From NCBI GenBank assembly GCA_036343175.1, contig JAZASR010000009.1, forward strand, positions 7,363 to 71,362: 64,000 nt of DNA. Direction: 5' to 3'. Shown here piece by piece: positions 8,069 through 17,125 of this stretch. This DNA comes from JAEEJA01 sp036343175. GTDB taxonomy: Bacteria > Bacillota > Clostridia > Lachnospirales > Lachnospiraceae. The notes beneath the pieces were generated by a model. The model was not told where the DNA came from. It ran no database searches and worked only from the letters and a program-made list of their open reading frames with translations. The translations under genes and the position numbers were made by a program. How positions within the stretch are numbered: the first letter of the stretch is position 1; every line of letters starts with the position of its first letter.

Positions 8069-9727
8069 ATGAGCAGGACCTACGATGACACAATGTTTAA
8101 GGATACTTTTGAGCATGAGTATACATGGCTCAATGGTTTCATGAGAAATGTAAGACGTTTCCATGACCGTCCGGCAGTTATCGACCCTAAAAGGGGTATA
8201 AATCTTACATATAAAGAACTTAACCGGGATGCAAACAGGCTGGCCCATGCCTTAAGAGATGATGGACTGGGCAAGGACGACATAGTAATGACAGCTCTCA
8301 GAAATTCACCTGAGTTCGCCGTCTCTTACGTAGGTCCAAGAAAAATAGGGTCTATACTCCTAGCTGCCAACTATAACCTGGCGTCTGGTGAGATGGCGAA
8401 GCTCATCGACTTCAATAAGCCAAAGGTATTTATATATTCAGCCAATGTCGCAGATATGGCCAAAGAAGCCATAGATCTGTGTCATTACAAGCCAATAAGA
8501 GTTGTCCTTGCGGATAACATCGAAGGAAAGCCTGTACCGGAAGGCCATATCAGCTATGAGGAGTACACAGGAGAACAGGATGAGACTGATCCTGAAATGG
8601 ACTTCAGACCCCATATATATGATGAAGTAGTACGTCTTTGTACCAGCGGCACCACAGCACTGCCAAAGAGCGTCCCTATCAGTGACATCAATGAGGTGCT
8701 TTCCGCGCATGATGTCATCATGCAGTTCTCTCTCGTTCCAAGAGACGCGACCCTCAATACTACGCCATGGTTCCACAGAGGCGGCGTCCACATCGGCGGC
8801 TGCTGTCCTACATTCTACGTAGGCGGCACCTGCGTTATCATGCGGGACTTTAATGCAAAGGCCGCTCTGAAGTGGGTAAAAGAGTACGGAGTCACGCACA
8901 TAATCGGAGCTCCGGCAAGTCTGGAGATGCTCTACAGGACCAAAATACAGAGTAAGATCGATACAAGCGGCATCAAGGCTATCATCACCATGGGAGCTCC
9001 TCTCGATAAGGCTGCCTGCATCAGGTACCAGGAATACCTCACTCCGAATATTTTCAATGGATATGGAACAACTGAGATGTTCGTAAATTCTTATCTGAGA
9101 CCATATGACCTTCCGGATGGAGCCGGTTCAGTTGGAAATTCCGCTATTGACGATGAAGTAAGAGTCGTAAAAATATATGACGGCAAAAAGGCCGAGCCGG
9201 ATGAGCTCGTACCATGCGACTCAAAGACAGAAGGTGAAGTCATCACATTCGCTCCTCAGAAGACCACATATTCTTATTACAATAATGATGAGATGACAAA
9301 GGAAAAGTTCTACAAAGGCTGGATGTACACCGGAGATACTGCCGTCTGGGATGAAAACTGGAAGGTTACCATAATGGGAAGAAAAGACGATATGGTCGTC
9401 GTTTCCGGCGAGAATATCTACCCTCAGCAGATAGAAGAAGCTATACTCGAGGATAAACGTGTCAAAGACTGCATTGTCACTTCACTTCCTGATAAGATCA
9501 GAGGCCATGTGATCGCCGCCTATGTAGTACCGGAAGACAGATCTCTCACAGTGCAGGATGTCTTCGAATTCTGCGGCAAGAGCAAGGATATTTCCAAATA
9601 TAAGATGCCACGCTATGTCGGGATAATCGATGAAATACCAAGGACAGCTACCGGCAAAAAAATGCACAACGTCATGAAAAAAAGAGCGCCTGAGGACCTT
9701 AAGTCTAATATACTCCGAAGGAGCTGA
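8069..9727 (+). CDS. AMP-dependent acyl-CoA synthetase/ligase family protein
   Basis: A 552-residue member of the ANL adenylating superfamily, likely activating a carboxylic or fatty acid to its CoA thioester; the substrate cannot be read from sequence. Visible motifs: the phosphate-binding loop RLCTSGTTALPKSVP (the usual TSGTTGxPK glycine is Ala), the adenine-contact FNGYGTTEMF, the hinge region MYTGDTAVWDENW to GRKDDMVVVSGENIYP, and the C-terminal PRTATGKKMH with the expected catalytic lysine. The start is the ATG at 8069, with AAGGAGG 6 nt upstream; an upstream in-frame codon at 8015 lies at the predicted transcription start. The gene stands alone between a consensus promoter and a strong terminator, divergent from fabH. 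Confidence 0.88.
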   Translation: MSRTYDDTMFKDTFEHEYTWLNGFMRNVRRFHDRPAVIDPKRGINLTYKELNRDANRLAHALRDDGLGKDDIVMTALRNSPEFAVSYVGPRKIGSILLAANYNLASGEMAKLIDFNKPKVFIYSANVADMAKEAIDLCHYKPIRVVLADNIEGKPVPEGHISYEEYTGEQDETDPEMDFRPHIYDEVVRLCTSGTTALPKSVPISDINEVLSAHDVIMQFSLVPRDATLNTTPWFHRGGVHIGGCCPTFYVGGTCVIMRDFNAKAALKWVKEYGVTHIIGAPASLEMLYRTKIQSKIDTSGIKAIITMGAPLDKAACIRYQEYLTPNIFNGYGTTEMFVNSYLRPYDLPDGAGSVGNSAIDDEVRVVKIYDGKKAEPDELVPCDSKTEGEVITFAPQKTTYSYYNNDEMTKEKFYKGWMYTGDTAVWDENWKVTIMGRKDDMVVVSGENIYPQQIEEAILEDKRVKDCIVTSLPDKIRGHVIAAYVVPEDRSLTVQDVFEFCGKSKDISKYKMPRYVGIIDEIPRTATGKKMHNVMKKRAPEDLKSNILRRS

Positions 9728-9742
9728 TTCTGAAAACATGAC

Positions 9743-9785
9743 CGATATTTGCCGCACACAAGCGGTAAATATCGATTGTTTTTTT
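9743..9785 (+). terminator. Rho-independent terminator of the acyl-CoA ligase gene
   Basis: A 13-bp stem (9743-9755 with 9762-9774, one G-U pair), a 6-nt loop ACACAA, and a T-rich tail ending in seven T. It lies 16 nt after the stop codon. Confidence 0.93.
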
Positions 9786-9791
9786 GGAATC

Positions 9792-10113
9792 TTATCTAAA
9801 GATATCATCTCCCCATTTATCGGAAGCACCTTTCCATAACTTTTTTATCAAAACAATATTCTCATTATATATTTTTTTCATTTCCTGATCCCCATCGACC
9901 AACTTCATATTTTTATCCAAATACATACTATAGATATGATTTTTTACATTTATTTGAAGACCATATTCATAGTTCTTTCCTAAAAAGCCGGGCCAGATTA
10001 TTAAACCTGATCCATTATTATCGGTCAGGCCTAAGTTTCCTTCAAAAGAAAGATAGTCCGGAAATTTAATATTGTATGAAAGGTTGTTTACTTCATCGTG
10101 ATATGCATAAATG
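9792..10113 (-). pseudogene. C-terminal fragment of an unrecognised protein (relic)
   Basis: On the minus strand an open frame of ~105 codons without a start runs to a TAA at 9792-9794. It reads NIYAYHDEVNNLSYNIKF, then GLIIWPGFLGKNYEYGLQI and LVDGDQEMKKIYNENIVL, ending GASDKWGDDIFR. It joins, in a different frame, the truncated ABC ATPase segment at about 10110, so it looks like the tail of a neighbouring gene brought there by a deletion. I do not recognise the family. The AT-rich composition matches the adjacent bacteriocin-immunity relic, not the flanking core genes. Confidence 0.55.
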
Positions 10114-10966
10114 TTGGCTCATCTGCAAGAATTAAATTGCATTTTTTTAACATTAATCTTGCCAAAGCGACCCTCTGCTGCTCTCCACCGGATAAAGAAT
10201 AGACTTTCTGGTTCAGCTTATCCTCCAGACCTACCATTTTTAAAGCATCTTCGATCGATATCTCCGTCCTACTCTTCCCGTGAATTTCTGAAGCAAGATC
10301 ATATTCATCAATAAACTTACTGAATGAGGAGTCATTGATCTTATACATGATATCTCTATCATATATCGTAATAAATGGATTACCGACTATATCTTTCTCA
10401 AGATAATTTTCCATCTTTAAATCCAAAGAATGCACTATATTCTTCTGATCCTTCAAAAAGAACGGAAGTATATAGCAGCATTTCTTTTCCATAGATGATG
10501 CATTCAGAGATTTGATCTCTTTGCATAAATACGTTAAACTATTTTGATTTGCATAGATTATATCATTTTTGTAAGTGTCTCCCAGACTTACTAATCTGAT
10601 CGGTTTAAATTCATTATAATTTTTCTCATAAAAAATTTCCTTTATTTTTGCATTATCCTCTAACGTTTTCTCGGGCTTTCCATCAATTCCTTCTCTGGGA
10701 ATATAGCCAATATTTGTATAGTAATAATCCTTATAATTCTCAAAGAAATCTTCCTGAGAAATAAACTCCGCCGCTTCTCTGATTAATGTAAGATTCGTTG
10801 TTATCATAACAGCAACCAATATTACACTTAAGGTCCTTAATGCATATAATAATAAAACTACATATGATAATCTATCCCTGTAGATCTTCCGGATATCAAA
10901 TCTAAAGAAAGACAGATACATGAATGAATTAACAACAGAAAAAATTATCAGTAATAAATAAAACAC
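10088..10966 (-). pseudogene. Bacteriocin-associated membrane protein (DUF1430-like) remnant fused to a truncated ABC ATPase
   Basis: This 292-codon frame looks chimeric. Residues 1-~230 contain two hydrophobic segments (YLLLIIFSVVNSFMYLSFF and VVLLLYALRTLSVILVAVM) and a long extracellular-type segment. They resemble the middle of the 7-TM bacteriocin immunity/export proteins that accompany lactococcin-972-type peptides. From ~235 it becomes an ABC ATPase: EDALKMVGL, the signature LSGGEQQRVALARL and Walker B NLILADEPT, then it ends after seven unrelated residues. The Walker A region and everything after DEPT are missing. The best explanation is deletion between an immunity-protein gene and its ABC partner. 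It is preceded by an N-terminal fragment at 11037-11252 and followed by another gene tail. Not expected to be functional. Confidence 0.7.
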
Positions 10967-11036
10967 TGATTCATAGAAGTCAGTATTAGCATAATTATAA
11001 TATTTTTGTTATTGATATCTATCAGATCATTTTTTA

Positions 11037-11252
11037 TCACAAAAAATGCATATTATTCGATTCAGCTGCAGATATTATATCATTCTTCATAATATCAGTA
11101 TTAATACCAGGTTGATATATTATTGTTGTATAAGGTATATCGTTTGCAAAATTATCCAGATAAAATATACTTATTTCACTCATGAAAATTATTCCAATAA
11201 AAATCAAAATGAGAGATATTATAATCTTTATTCTTTTCATGAAACTCTCCAA
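11037..11252 (-). pseudogene. N-terminal fragment of the same bacteriocin-associated membrane protein
   Basis: A 71-codon frame starting MESFMKRIKIIISLILIF with one hydrophobic segment (about residues 8-30), then FANDIPYTTIIYQPGINT. It ends at a stop after NNMHFL. Shifting frame there continues the reading with FVIKNDLIDI, and the next frame resumes with YYNYANTDFYESVFYLLL, leading into the downstream fragment. This pattern points to frameshift and deletion inside one longer ancestral gene. Confidence 0.6.
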
Positions 11253-11316
11253 GCTTCAATAATATAATTAAGAGATCCATTGCAGTGCGTAAAGAACCTC
11301 TTTAGTTTACTGTTAC

Positions 11317-11736
11317 TTATTTATTATAATGCATACGGTCACGGGCATCTGAAGGAGACTTTAAGGCCGGACATTCCGGCTTGGATCTTCCAAGAACATT
11401 TTCAAAATTACTTGCCATCTTCTTTTTGCAATTCTCGCAGAACCGGCCGGTCAGTATAGGCTTGCCGCATTTCTCGCAGCGAAGGTTTATGCCTGAGTCA
11501 GGACTCACAAGGACTAAACGCTCTTCACGGATCCACTTCTTTATGATCTGTACCGGAACATCAAGTTCTGTTGAGATCTTTTTTATAGTATTTTCAGGAT
11601 GATCCCTGATATAATCCCGGACTGTCTCAAACTTGTCCTCTACCTTTTTCTGACACTCGGGACAGATAGCTGTACTGCCCTTTTCCGGATCGTAATTATA
11701 CATCTTCCCGCACATTTTGCAATATCTTATATCCAT
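11317..11736 (-). CDS. yvyF: YvyF-like flagellar operon protein (TIGR03826 type)
   Basis: A 139-residue soluble protein with two zinc-ribbon-like Cys pairs: CKMCGKMYNYD with CPECQKKVED near the N-terminus and CEKCGKPILTG with CENCKKKM near the C-terminus. Between them lies a helix-turn-helix-like segment (IKKISTELDVPVQIIKKWIR). This is the layout of B. subtilis YvyF, encoded next to comFC and flgM; its biochemical role is not settled. I start at the ATG at 11736, which follows GGGGGTG. It begins only 14 nt after the comFC stop, so the two are probably one transcript. Confidence 0.8.
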   Translation of the reverse strand: MDIRYCKMCGKMYNYDPEKGSTAICPECQKKVEDKFETVRDYIRDHPENTIKKISTELDVPVQIIKKWIREERLVLVSPDSGINLRCEKCGKPILTGRFCENCKKKMASNFENVLGRSKPECPALKSPSDARDRMHYNK

Positions 11737-11750
11737 ATTAACACCCCCAA

Positions 11751-12497
11751 TTAAAGCTTCCCGCACGAAAGTACAATATAGTAAACATTCTCAACTCCTG
11801 CTTCCTTTAAGGCAAAGGAGCACTCGTCAAGAGTACTTCCGGTGGTCAGTATATCATCAATTATCATAACACTTTCGGGAATCTGGTTCAATAATTTATA
11901 TTTCTTATTTACTTTGAAAGCTCCCTTTAGATTTTTTCTTCTTTCTTCACGATTAAGATCCTTCTGACGTCTTGTGAAGCGCTCTCTCACCAGCAGATCA
12001 TCAAGTGAAGGGATGCAGGATTTTTCAGAAAGGCTGTCAGCAATAAGGGCCGCCTGATTGTAGTGACGCTCATCCATCCTTTTCTTATGGATGGGTACAG
12101 GAACTAACACATCCGGGTGAACTGATCTGATAAAATCCCCCTGGGAATAAAGTATCATATCCGCATAAGAATCAGCATATTCCTGCCTTCCGTAATACTT
12201 GAACTTAATGATAGACTGACGGATATATCTGTCATAAAGACAGGCTGACCTTCCGGCATCGAACTCGCGGTGAGAATCGGTACACAGTTCACAGTACTCG
12301 GCTTCTTCATCCAGAGGCCTGCCGCATTTCATACAGAAAGGCTCCCTGACGTAACGTATCTTATCGATACAGCCAGGGCATATGCCATGCTCTCCGACCG
12401 GCAGAGCTCCGTCGCAGATAGGACATCTGTGGGGATAAATAAATGAGAGAAGTGCGTCCGCAGTCCTGCTTTTCTTAATTGCAGACTTTATATTCAC
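11751..12497 (-). CDS. comFC: ComFC-like phosphoribosyltransferase family protein
   Basis: About 248 residues: an N-terminal four-Cys zinc-binding region (CPICDG, CPGCIDKI, CMKCGRPL, CELC) followed by a phosphoribosyltransferase fold with VLVPVPIHKKRMDERHYNQ and the PRPP-loop-like VMIIDDILTTGSTL. ComFC/GntX proteins take part in DNA uptake in competent bacteria, but many carriers are not known to be competent. The likely start is a GTG at 12497, preceded by AGGAGG 9 nt upstream. This removes the overlap with recD2 that a longer reading would need. No comFA helicase gene is adjacent. It is followed closely by yvyF, as in B. subtilis. Confidence 0.85.
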   Translation of the reverse strand: MNIKSAIKKSRTADALLSFIYPHRCPICDGALPVGEHGICPGCIDKIRYVREPFCMKCGRPLDEEAEYCELCTDSHREFDAGRSACLYDRYIRQSIIKFKYYGRQEYADSYADMILYSQGDFIRSVHPDVLVPVPIHKKRMDERHYNQAALIADSLSEKSCIPSLDDLLVRERFTRRQKDLNREERRKNLKGAFKVNKKYKLLNQIPESVMIIDDILTTGSTLDECSFALKEAGVENVYYIVLSCGKL

Positions 12498-12513
12498 ATG
12501 AACCGCCCTCCTT

Positions 12514-14769
12514 CTATCTGTCCTCCGGCTCCAGCAGGTACAGAATACTGTCTGCAAGACCTGAATATCTCTTTCGTTCCTCGTTATTGGCTATCATAGC
12601 CTGCATGGTCTCTTCTGATCCTATGACAGATACACACCTGCGGGCACGTGTAACTGCCGTATACAGTATATTTCTGTTAAAAAGCATCCTTGGTCCGGTA
12701 AGCAGAGGCAGCAATACTGCAGGATATTCACTTCCCTGTGACTTGTGGATCGTTATGGCAAATGCAGGGACTATTTCATCCATTTCATTGAATGTATACT
12801 CCGTTATTTTATCGTCATCGAAAAGAACAGTTACTGTATTTCCATCTTCGTCTATATCCTTTATGATGCCGCAATCTCCGTTAAATACACCTTTTCCCTC
12901 TTCTATACAGTCACCGTGACCGTTATATTTTTTCCAGACCATCTGATAATTATTCTTTACCTGCATTATCTTGTCATTTTCACGGAAAATAAAATCATGA
13001 AATTCATGCTCCCGCTTTTTTTCTGAAGGCGGATTCATATATTTCTGCAGGACTTTATTCAGATTATTTACACCCAATACTCCTTCCTTCATAGGTGAAA
13101 GTACCTGAATATCATAAGGCTTTGCTCCTATATGCTTAGGCATATTTTTCATAATAACTGTAACAAGGGTCTGTATGATGCTTTCAGGGTCATTTCTGCT
13201 TATGACAAAAAAATCTGTATCCCTGTTAGTTACATTAAGGCTCTTTCCTTCATTTATCAGATGCGCAAACTTTATGATGTCGCTTTTAGCAGCCTGTCTG
13301 AATATTTTTTCAAGTCTTACCACATGACAGAAGTCCGCATTTATCAGGTCCTTCAGAACATTCCCGGGACCGACCGAAGGAAGCTGGTTCGCGTCACCTG
13401 TAAGCACAAGTCTTGTACCCGGCACAACAGCCTTAAGCAAAGCATGCATAAGAAAGATATCGACCATAGACATCTCATCTATGATAACTACATCAGTCTC
13501 GAGCGGATTGTCCTCATTCCTCGCAAACATCTGGCCCGCGTTTTTCTCACTGTCAAGTCCGCCTGACGGCCCTGCGTTTATCTCAAGAAGTCTGTGTATT
13601 GTCTGAGCATCGCGGCCGGTGGCTTCTGTCATCCTTTTTGCGGCACGTCCGGTAGGAGCAGCCAGCAATATCTCTTCGCCAAGCTTTTCAAGCACATAGA
13701 TTATCGCCTTTATAGCAGTTGTCTTGCCGGTTCCCGGACCGCCTGTAATAATGGTCACACCATGGCCAACGACCTGCCTTACCGCTTCGCACTGTATATC
13801 ATCAAGTTCAATATTCATTACCCTCTCTGCTTCAGATATCAGAAGATCCACCTGAGGCTCATTTATTTTTATTTCGGTATTCAGATCTATTATCATCTTC
13901 GCTGTATTGAGCTCGATATTGTACATGAGGGATGTATATATAATGCGGCCCCTGTCGGTATCAACTGCTGTGATCCTGTCTCCCATGCACATAAGATCAA
14001 GGATCCCGGAAATAGTCTCCGTATCTACATTTAATACTCCGGCAGCATCACGAATAAGCTCCTCTTCCGGGAGATAACAGTTGCCCTGCCCATATGACAG
14101 ATTGAGTGTATAAAGCACACCGCTCTCAAGTCTGTATGTCGAATCCTCGCTGATACCTACCGCCTGGGCGATCTTGTCCGCAGTCTTAAACCCGACACCC
14201 TCGATATCGTCAACCAGCTTATATGGATTTCTCTCCACGATATCATACATCGATTCTCCATATTTTTCGTATATCTTTACTGCCAGGTTCATAGGCACCG
14301 AATACTTCTGCAGATAGACACAGGCAGACCTCAGAGCTCTCTTCTCACCGAACTGCTCAGCGATCTTCCTTGCCTTTGCTTCACTTATTCCCCTGATCTC
14401 AGCAAGCCTCTCCGGGGATCTCTCCATGATATTGAATGTGTCTTTGCCGAACTTCTTTACTATTCTCTTTGCAAGTGCCTCTCCAATGCCCTTGATGGCG
14501 CCGGAAGATAAATACTTTTCTATTGCCGCCTTATTCTGCGGGCGTACAGTCTCATAGGAATCTATCTTTATCTGCGGGCCGTATTCACGATGATCGACCA
14601 TATGGCCCTTAAGTCTTATATATTCTCCTGCATTGATCGACGGAAAGTTTCCGGTGCAGGTGATCTCCTCTCCGGAATCCGCCTCAGATAGAGAAAGGAC
14701 AGTAAATCCAGTCTCAGGACTGTGAAATACTATCCTCTCTATGTAGCCTTCGTATGTTTCGTCTCCCAT
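12514..14769 (-). CDS. recD2: RecD2-type ATP-dependent DNA helicase
   Basis: A 751-residue superfamily 1B helicase moving 5' to 3' on single-stranded DNA, with roles in repair and replication restart. It has the RecD2-type N-terminal extension with helix-hairpin-helix repeats (AIKGIGEALAKRIVKKFG, LAEIRGISEAKARKIA, DIEGVGFKTADKIAQAVG). Then come Walker A GGPGTGKT at 343-350, motif II VVIIDEMSMVD, TGDANQLPSVGPG, and the C-terminal FAITIHKSQGSEYPAVLLP and YTAVTRARRCV. There is no RecBC context, as expected for RecD2. The start abuts the stop of the FlgJ-like gene; its Shine-Dalgarno sequence (AGAGGT) lies in that gene's last codons, so the pair is probably co-transcribed. Confidence 0.95.
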   Translation of the reverse strand: MGDETYEGYIERIVFHSPETGFTVLSLSEADSGEEITCTGNFPSINAGEYIRLKGHMVDHREYGPQIKIDSYETVRPQNKAAIEKYLSSGAIKGIGEALAKRIVKKFGKDTFNIMERSPERLAEIRGISEAKARKIAEQFGEKRALRSACVYLQKYSVPMNLAVKIYEKYGESMYDIVERNPYKLVDDIEGVGFKTADKIAQAVGISEDSTYRLESGVLYTLNLSYGQGNCYLPEEELIRDAAGVLNVDTETISGILDLMCMGDRITAVDTDRGRIIYTSLMYNIELNTAKMIIDLNTEIKINEPQVDLLISEAERVMNIELDDIQCEAVRQVVGHGVTIITGGPGTGKTTAIKAIIYVLEKLGEEILLAAPTGRAAKRMTEATGRDAQTIHRLLEINAGPSGGLDSEKNAGQMFARNEDNPLETDVVIIDEMSMVDIFLMHALLKAVVPGTRLVLTGDANQLPSVGPGNVLKDLINADFCHVVRLEKIFRQAAKSDIIKFAHLINEGKSLNVTNRDTDFFVISRNDPESIIQTLVTVIMKNMPKHIGAKPYDIQVLSPMKEGVLGVNNLNKVLQKYMNPPSEKKREHEFHDFIFRENDKIMQVKNNYQMVWKKYNGHGDCIEEGKGVFNGDCGIIKDIDEDGNTVTVLFDDDKITEYTFNEMDEIVPAFAITIHKSQGSEYPAVLLPLLTGPRMLFNRNILYTAVTRARRCVSVIGSEETMQAMIANNEERKRYSGLADSILYLLEPEDR

Positions 14770-15282
14770 TTATACCTCTGAATTTCCGCTCATAATAGCC
14801 GGGTCAGGCTCTTCTCCCATATTGCGCTTCATGGACTCATAAAGCTGTCTGGCAAGCCCTATGCCGCCGTTATTGTCAGTAAGGATCTTAGAATACTCTT
14901 CCGTAAGCTTATCGCCGAATACAGACATGTACTCGCCCTGCATGATTTCGTCATCAGGAAGAAGAGCCTTGCGTTCATTTTCAAGCACCTTCTGTACAAA
15001 GTAGGATTCAAAGCTCTTGCAGGCATCGTATAGTTCCTGATCATCGGTATCCCTGTCAAGAGATCTGATCTTAGAAGAGAGGGCATCAGCCTGCGCTCCC
15101 GAAACTGCCGATGAAGCGCTGCTTAAAGAATCTGACATGCCGGCAGTATACCCGGGCATGCCCGACAGGCTGTCTGCATCCGTAACTCCGGAATTCAAGC
15201 CGGAATTATTTGAAGAAGTAAGTGCACTCACAGTATTAAGCATATTCGAATAAGAATTTCCCGAAATACCAGATATATCCAT
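14770..15282 (-). CDS. flgJ: FlgJ-type rod-binding protein (no muramidase domain)
   Basis: 170 residues. The first ~70 are a Ser/Gly/Ala-rich linker. The rest matches the rod-binding domain found at the N-terminus of FlgJ: ELYDACKSFESYFVQKVLEN, GEYMSVFGDKLTEEYSKIL and GGIGLARQLYESMKRN. There is no peptidoglycan hydrolase domain. In the family it helps assemble the flagellar rod through the wall. It lies 2 nt after flgG, and the Shine-Dalgarno GAGGAG is well placed. It is very likely co-transcribed with flgF-flgG from the sigma-D-type promoter at 17126-17152. Confidence 0.85.
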   Translation of the reverse strand: MDISGISGNSYSNMLNTVSALTSSNNSGLNSGVTDADSLSGMPGYTAGMSDSLSSASSAVSGAQADALSSKIRSLDRDTDDQELYDACKSFESYFVQKVLENERKALLPDDEIMQGEYMSVFGDKLTEEYSKILTDNNGGIGLARQLYESMKRNMGEEPDPAIMSGNSEV

Positions 15283-15284
15283 AA

Positions 15285-16106
15285 TTATCTCCTCAGGTTA
15301 TTTGCCTGCTGCAGCATCTCGTCGGATGCTGTGATCGCCTTTGAGTTCATTTCATATGCACGCTGAGTAATGATCATATCGACCATTTCATCAGCTGCCT
15401 GCACATTGGAGCGCTCAAGATAGCCATTCTTAATGATAGACCTGTCAAGATTCTGGTCGATCCCCTCGATCCTGGCCGCACCGGATGCAGCAGTCTCTTT
15501 AAAATAGCTTTCACCCATCTTATCCATACCGCCGGGGTTATTGAACTGCGCCATACCTATCTGCTGGCCTGTATATTGCGGATTGCCGTTCTCATCCCTG
15601 TACATTACCTTGCCATATCTGTCAAATGTCACCTTTGTCAGGTCCACTTTAGTAGTATCGAAAGTAATAGGCTGCTGATTCATATCAAGAACTGCATAAC
15701 CTTCGCTTGTCGAAAGCTGATATTCATTTTCAGAAAGCTCAGCCATATTGAAATGGCCGTTTCTTGTATATTGAACAGAGCCGTCAGGCATCTGGATCAT
15801 GAAGAAGCCCTTACCCTGAACAGCAAAATCATAATCGCCTTCCGTATCCTCGAACTCTCCCTGAGCGAAATTAGTAGAGATCGAAGAAACATATGTACCA
15901 AGGCCTATCTGTTCACCGATGGGCTTTCTGTTCCCGTCAGTATCATAGGTTTCCTTCTGTACAGTCTGATAAAGGAGGGTCTCAAAACCGGCTGTCTCCT
16001 TCTTATAGCCTGTAGTATTGATATTTGAAAGATTGTTAGCTACAGTATCCATGCTGGTCTGCTGGGCCTTCATACCTGAAGCCGCAGTCCAAAGTGCTCT
16101 CATCAT
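15285..16106 (-). CDS. flgG: Flagellar basal-body rod protein FlgG (FlhP-type)
   Basis: A 273-residue axial protein of the flagellum. It has the rod/hook N-terminal signature MRALWTAASGMKAQQ and VANNLSNINTTGYKKE, the FLAGELLIN-like central QGKGFFMIQMPDGSVQYTRNG, and the C-terminal NVQAADEMVDMIITQRAYE with SDEMLQQANNLRR. These terminal heptad regions form the coiled coil of rod subunits. I start at the first of two tandem ATGs (16106) with AAGGA ~10 nt upstream; a longer frame to 16196 has no support. It follows flgF by 126 nt. In B. subtilis the order mbl-flhO-flhP is the same. Confidence 0.94.
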   Translation of the reverse strand: MMRALWTAASGMKAQQTSMDTVANNLSNINTTGYKKETAGFETLLYQTVQKETYDTDGNRKPIGEQIGLGTYVSSISTNFAQGEFEDTEGDYDFAVQGKGFFMIQMPDGSVQYTRNGHFNMAELSENEYQLSTSEGYAVLDMNQQPITFDTTKVDLTKVTFDRYGKVMYRDENGNPQYTGQQIGMAQFNNPGGMDKMGESYFKETAASGAARIEGIDQNLDRSIIKNGYLERSNVQAADEMVDMIITQRAYEMNSKAITASDEMLQQANNLRR

Positions 16107-16232
16107 AATGGCATCTTCCTTTCGTGATCTAATGACATATACCTGACCCGATAAAGCGTAATGCACGATATCCAAATAACTTAAATATCCATGCACAGCA
16201 GATCGAATCGCAAATTATCCTGAAAAGTCATA

Positions 16233-17018
16233 TCAGCTTCCGACAGCTCCTACCTTATTTGCTGCCTGCTGATTCAGGTCATCCTCTGCCTGGATCATCT
16301 TCTGACCTGCCTCATAAGCTCTGGTGACCGTTATCATCTGAACCATCTCATCGATAACATTAACATTGGACTGTTCAGTATATCCCTGAATTATCTGGGT
16401 ATCAGGATCCGGATCCTTCTCTGCAGCTCCCTGCACAGTATCATAGAAATTATCGCCGTAGAGCTTAAGATAATTATAATCTTCAAAATCGCTGATCTTA
16501 ACCTTGTCGATCAGCTGGTTATCAGCATAGATATCGCCATTACGCTTAATTGCCACATCTGCTGCATCTGTCGGTATCTTTATATCGCCGCCCTTGCCCT
16601 GAAGACGGTTTCCATCCTTATCTACAAGGTACCCCTCATTTGTCCTGGCAAAGTGTCCGTTCCTGCCATAATATATCTTTTCATTGCCGGCTTTATCAGT
16701 GACTCTGATATTAAAAAAACCTTTGCCTGCGATCGCAAGGTCATAAGGCATCTCTGTCTGCCGGAGTGAACCCTGATCCCAGTTCTGATAAGTCTCTCCT
16801 ATCTTGACACCCGGATTGAGGGTCCCTATAGAATGATCCACAAAGCCATTGGAGCCGTCGCGGATCTTTATGGCAAGGTAATCCTTGAATGACTGGCTGA
16901 CGGTACTTTCTTCCTTGTATCCTACAGTTGTAGAATTAGCCAGATTGTTGGAAATCACATCCAGCCTGTTCTGCTCGTTGATCATGCCTGTGTAGGCTGT
17001 ATATAAACCTCTTACCAT
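16233..17018 (-). CDS. flgF: Flagellar hook-basal body protein FlgF (FlhO-type)
   Basis: 261 residues, paralogous to the next gene. N-terminus MVRGLYTAYTGMINEQ and VISNNLANSTTVGYKEES; central IAGKGFFNIRVTD; C-terminus QSNVNVIDEMVQMITVTRAYEAG with a terminal Gln/Ala-rich heptad stretch. It forms part of the flagellar rod. The 107-nt upstream distance to a sigma-D-type promoter fits late flagellar expression. The gene order mbl-flgF-flgG supports the FlhO assignment. Confidence 0.93.
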   Translation of the reverse strand: MVRGLYTAYTGMINEQNRLDVISNNLANSTTVGYKEESTVSQSFKDYLAIKIRDGSNGFVDHSIGTLNPGVKIGETYQNWDQGSLRQTEMPYDLAIAGKGFFNIRVTDKAGNEKIYYGRNGHFARTNEGYLVDKDGNRLQGKGGDIKIPTDAADVAIKRNGDIYADNQLIDKVKISDFEDYNYLKLYGDNFYDTVQGAAEKDPDPDTQIIQGYTEQSNVNVIDEMVQMITVTRAYEAGQKMIQAEDDLNQQAANKVGAVGS

Positions 17019-17125
17019 GCGGTCTCCTTTCAGTCTTAAGATAAATATAAGCTCATGAAGCTTTAAAGCCCTTAAATATAAGGCCTCACCGCCTCATACT
17101 GAATAAGCAATAATATTCTTAATCT

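Noticed and set aside
10088..10966. Functional chimeric transporter gene
   Set aside because: Walker A and the end of the ATPase are missing, and neighbouring fragments are in other frames; a decayed locus is more likely.
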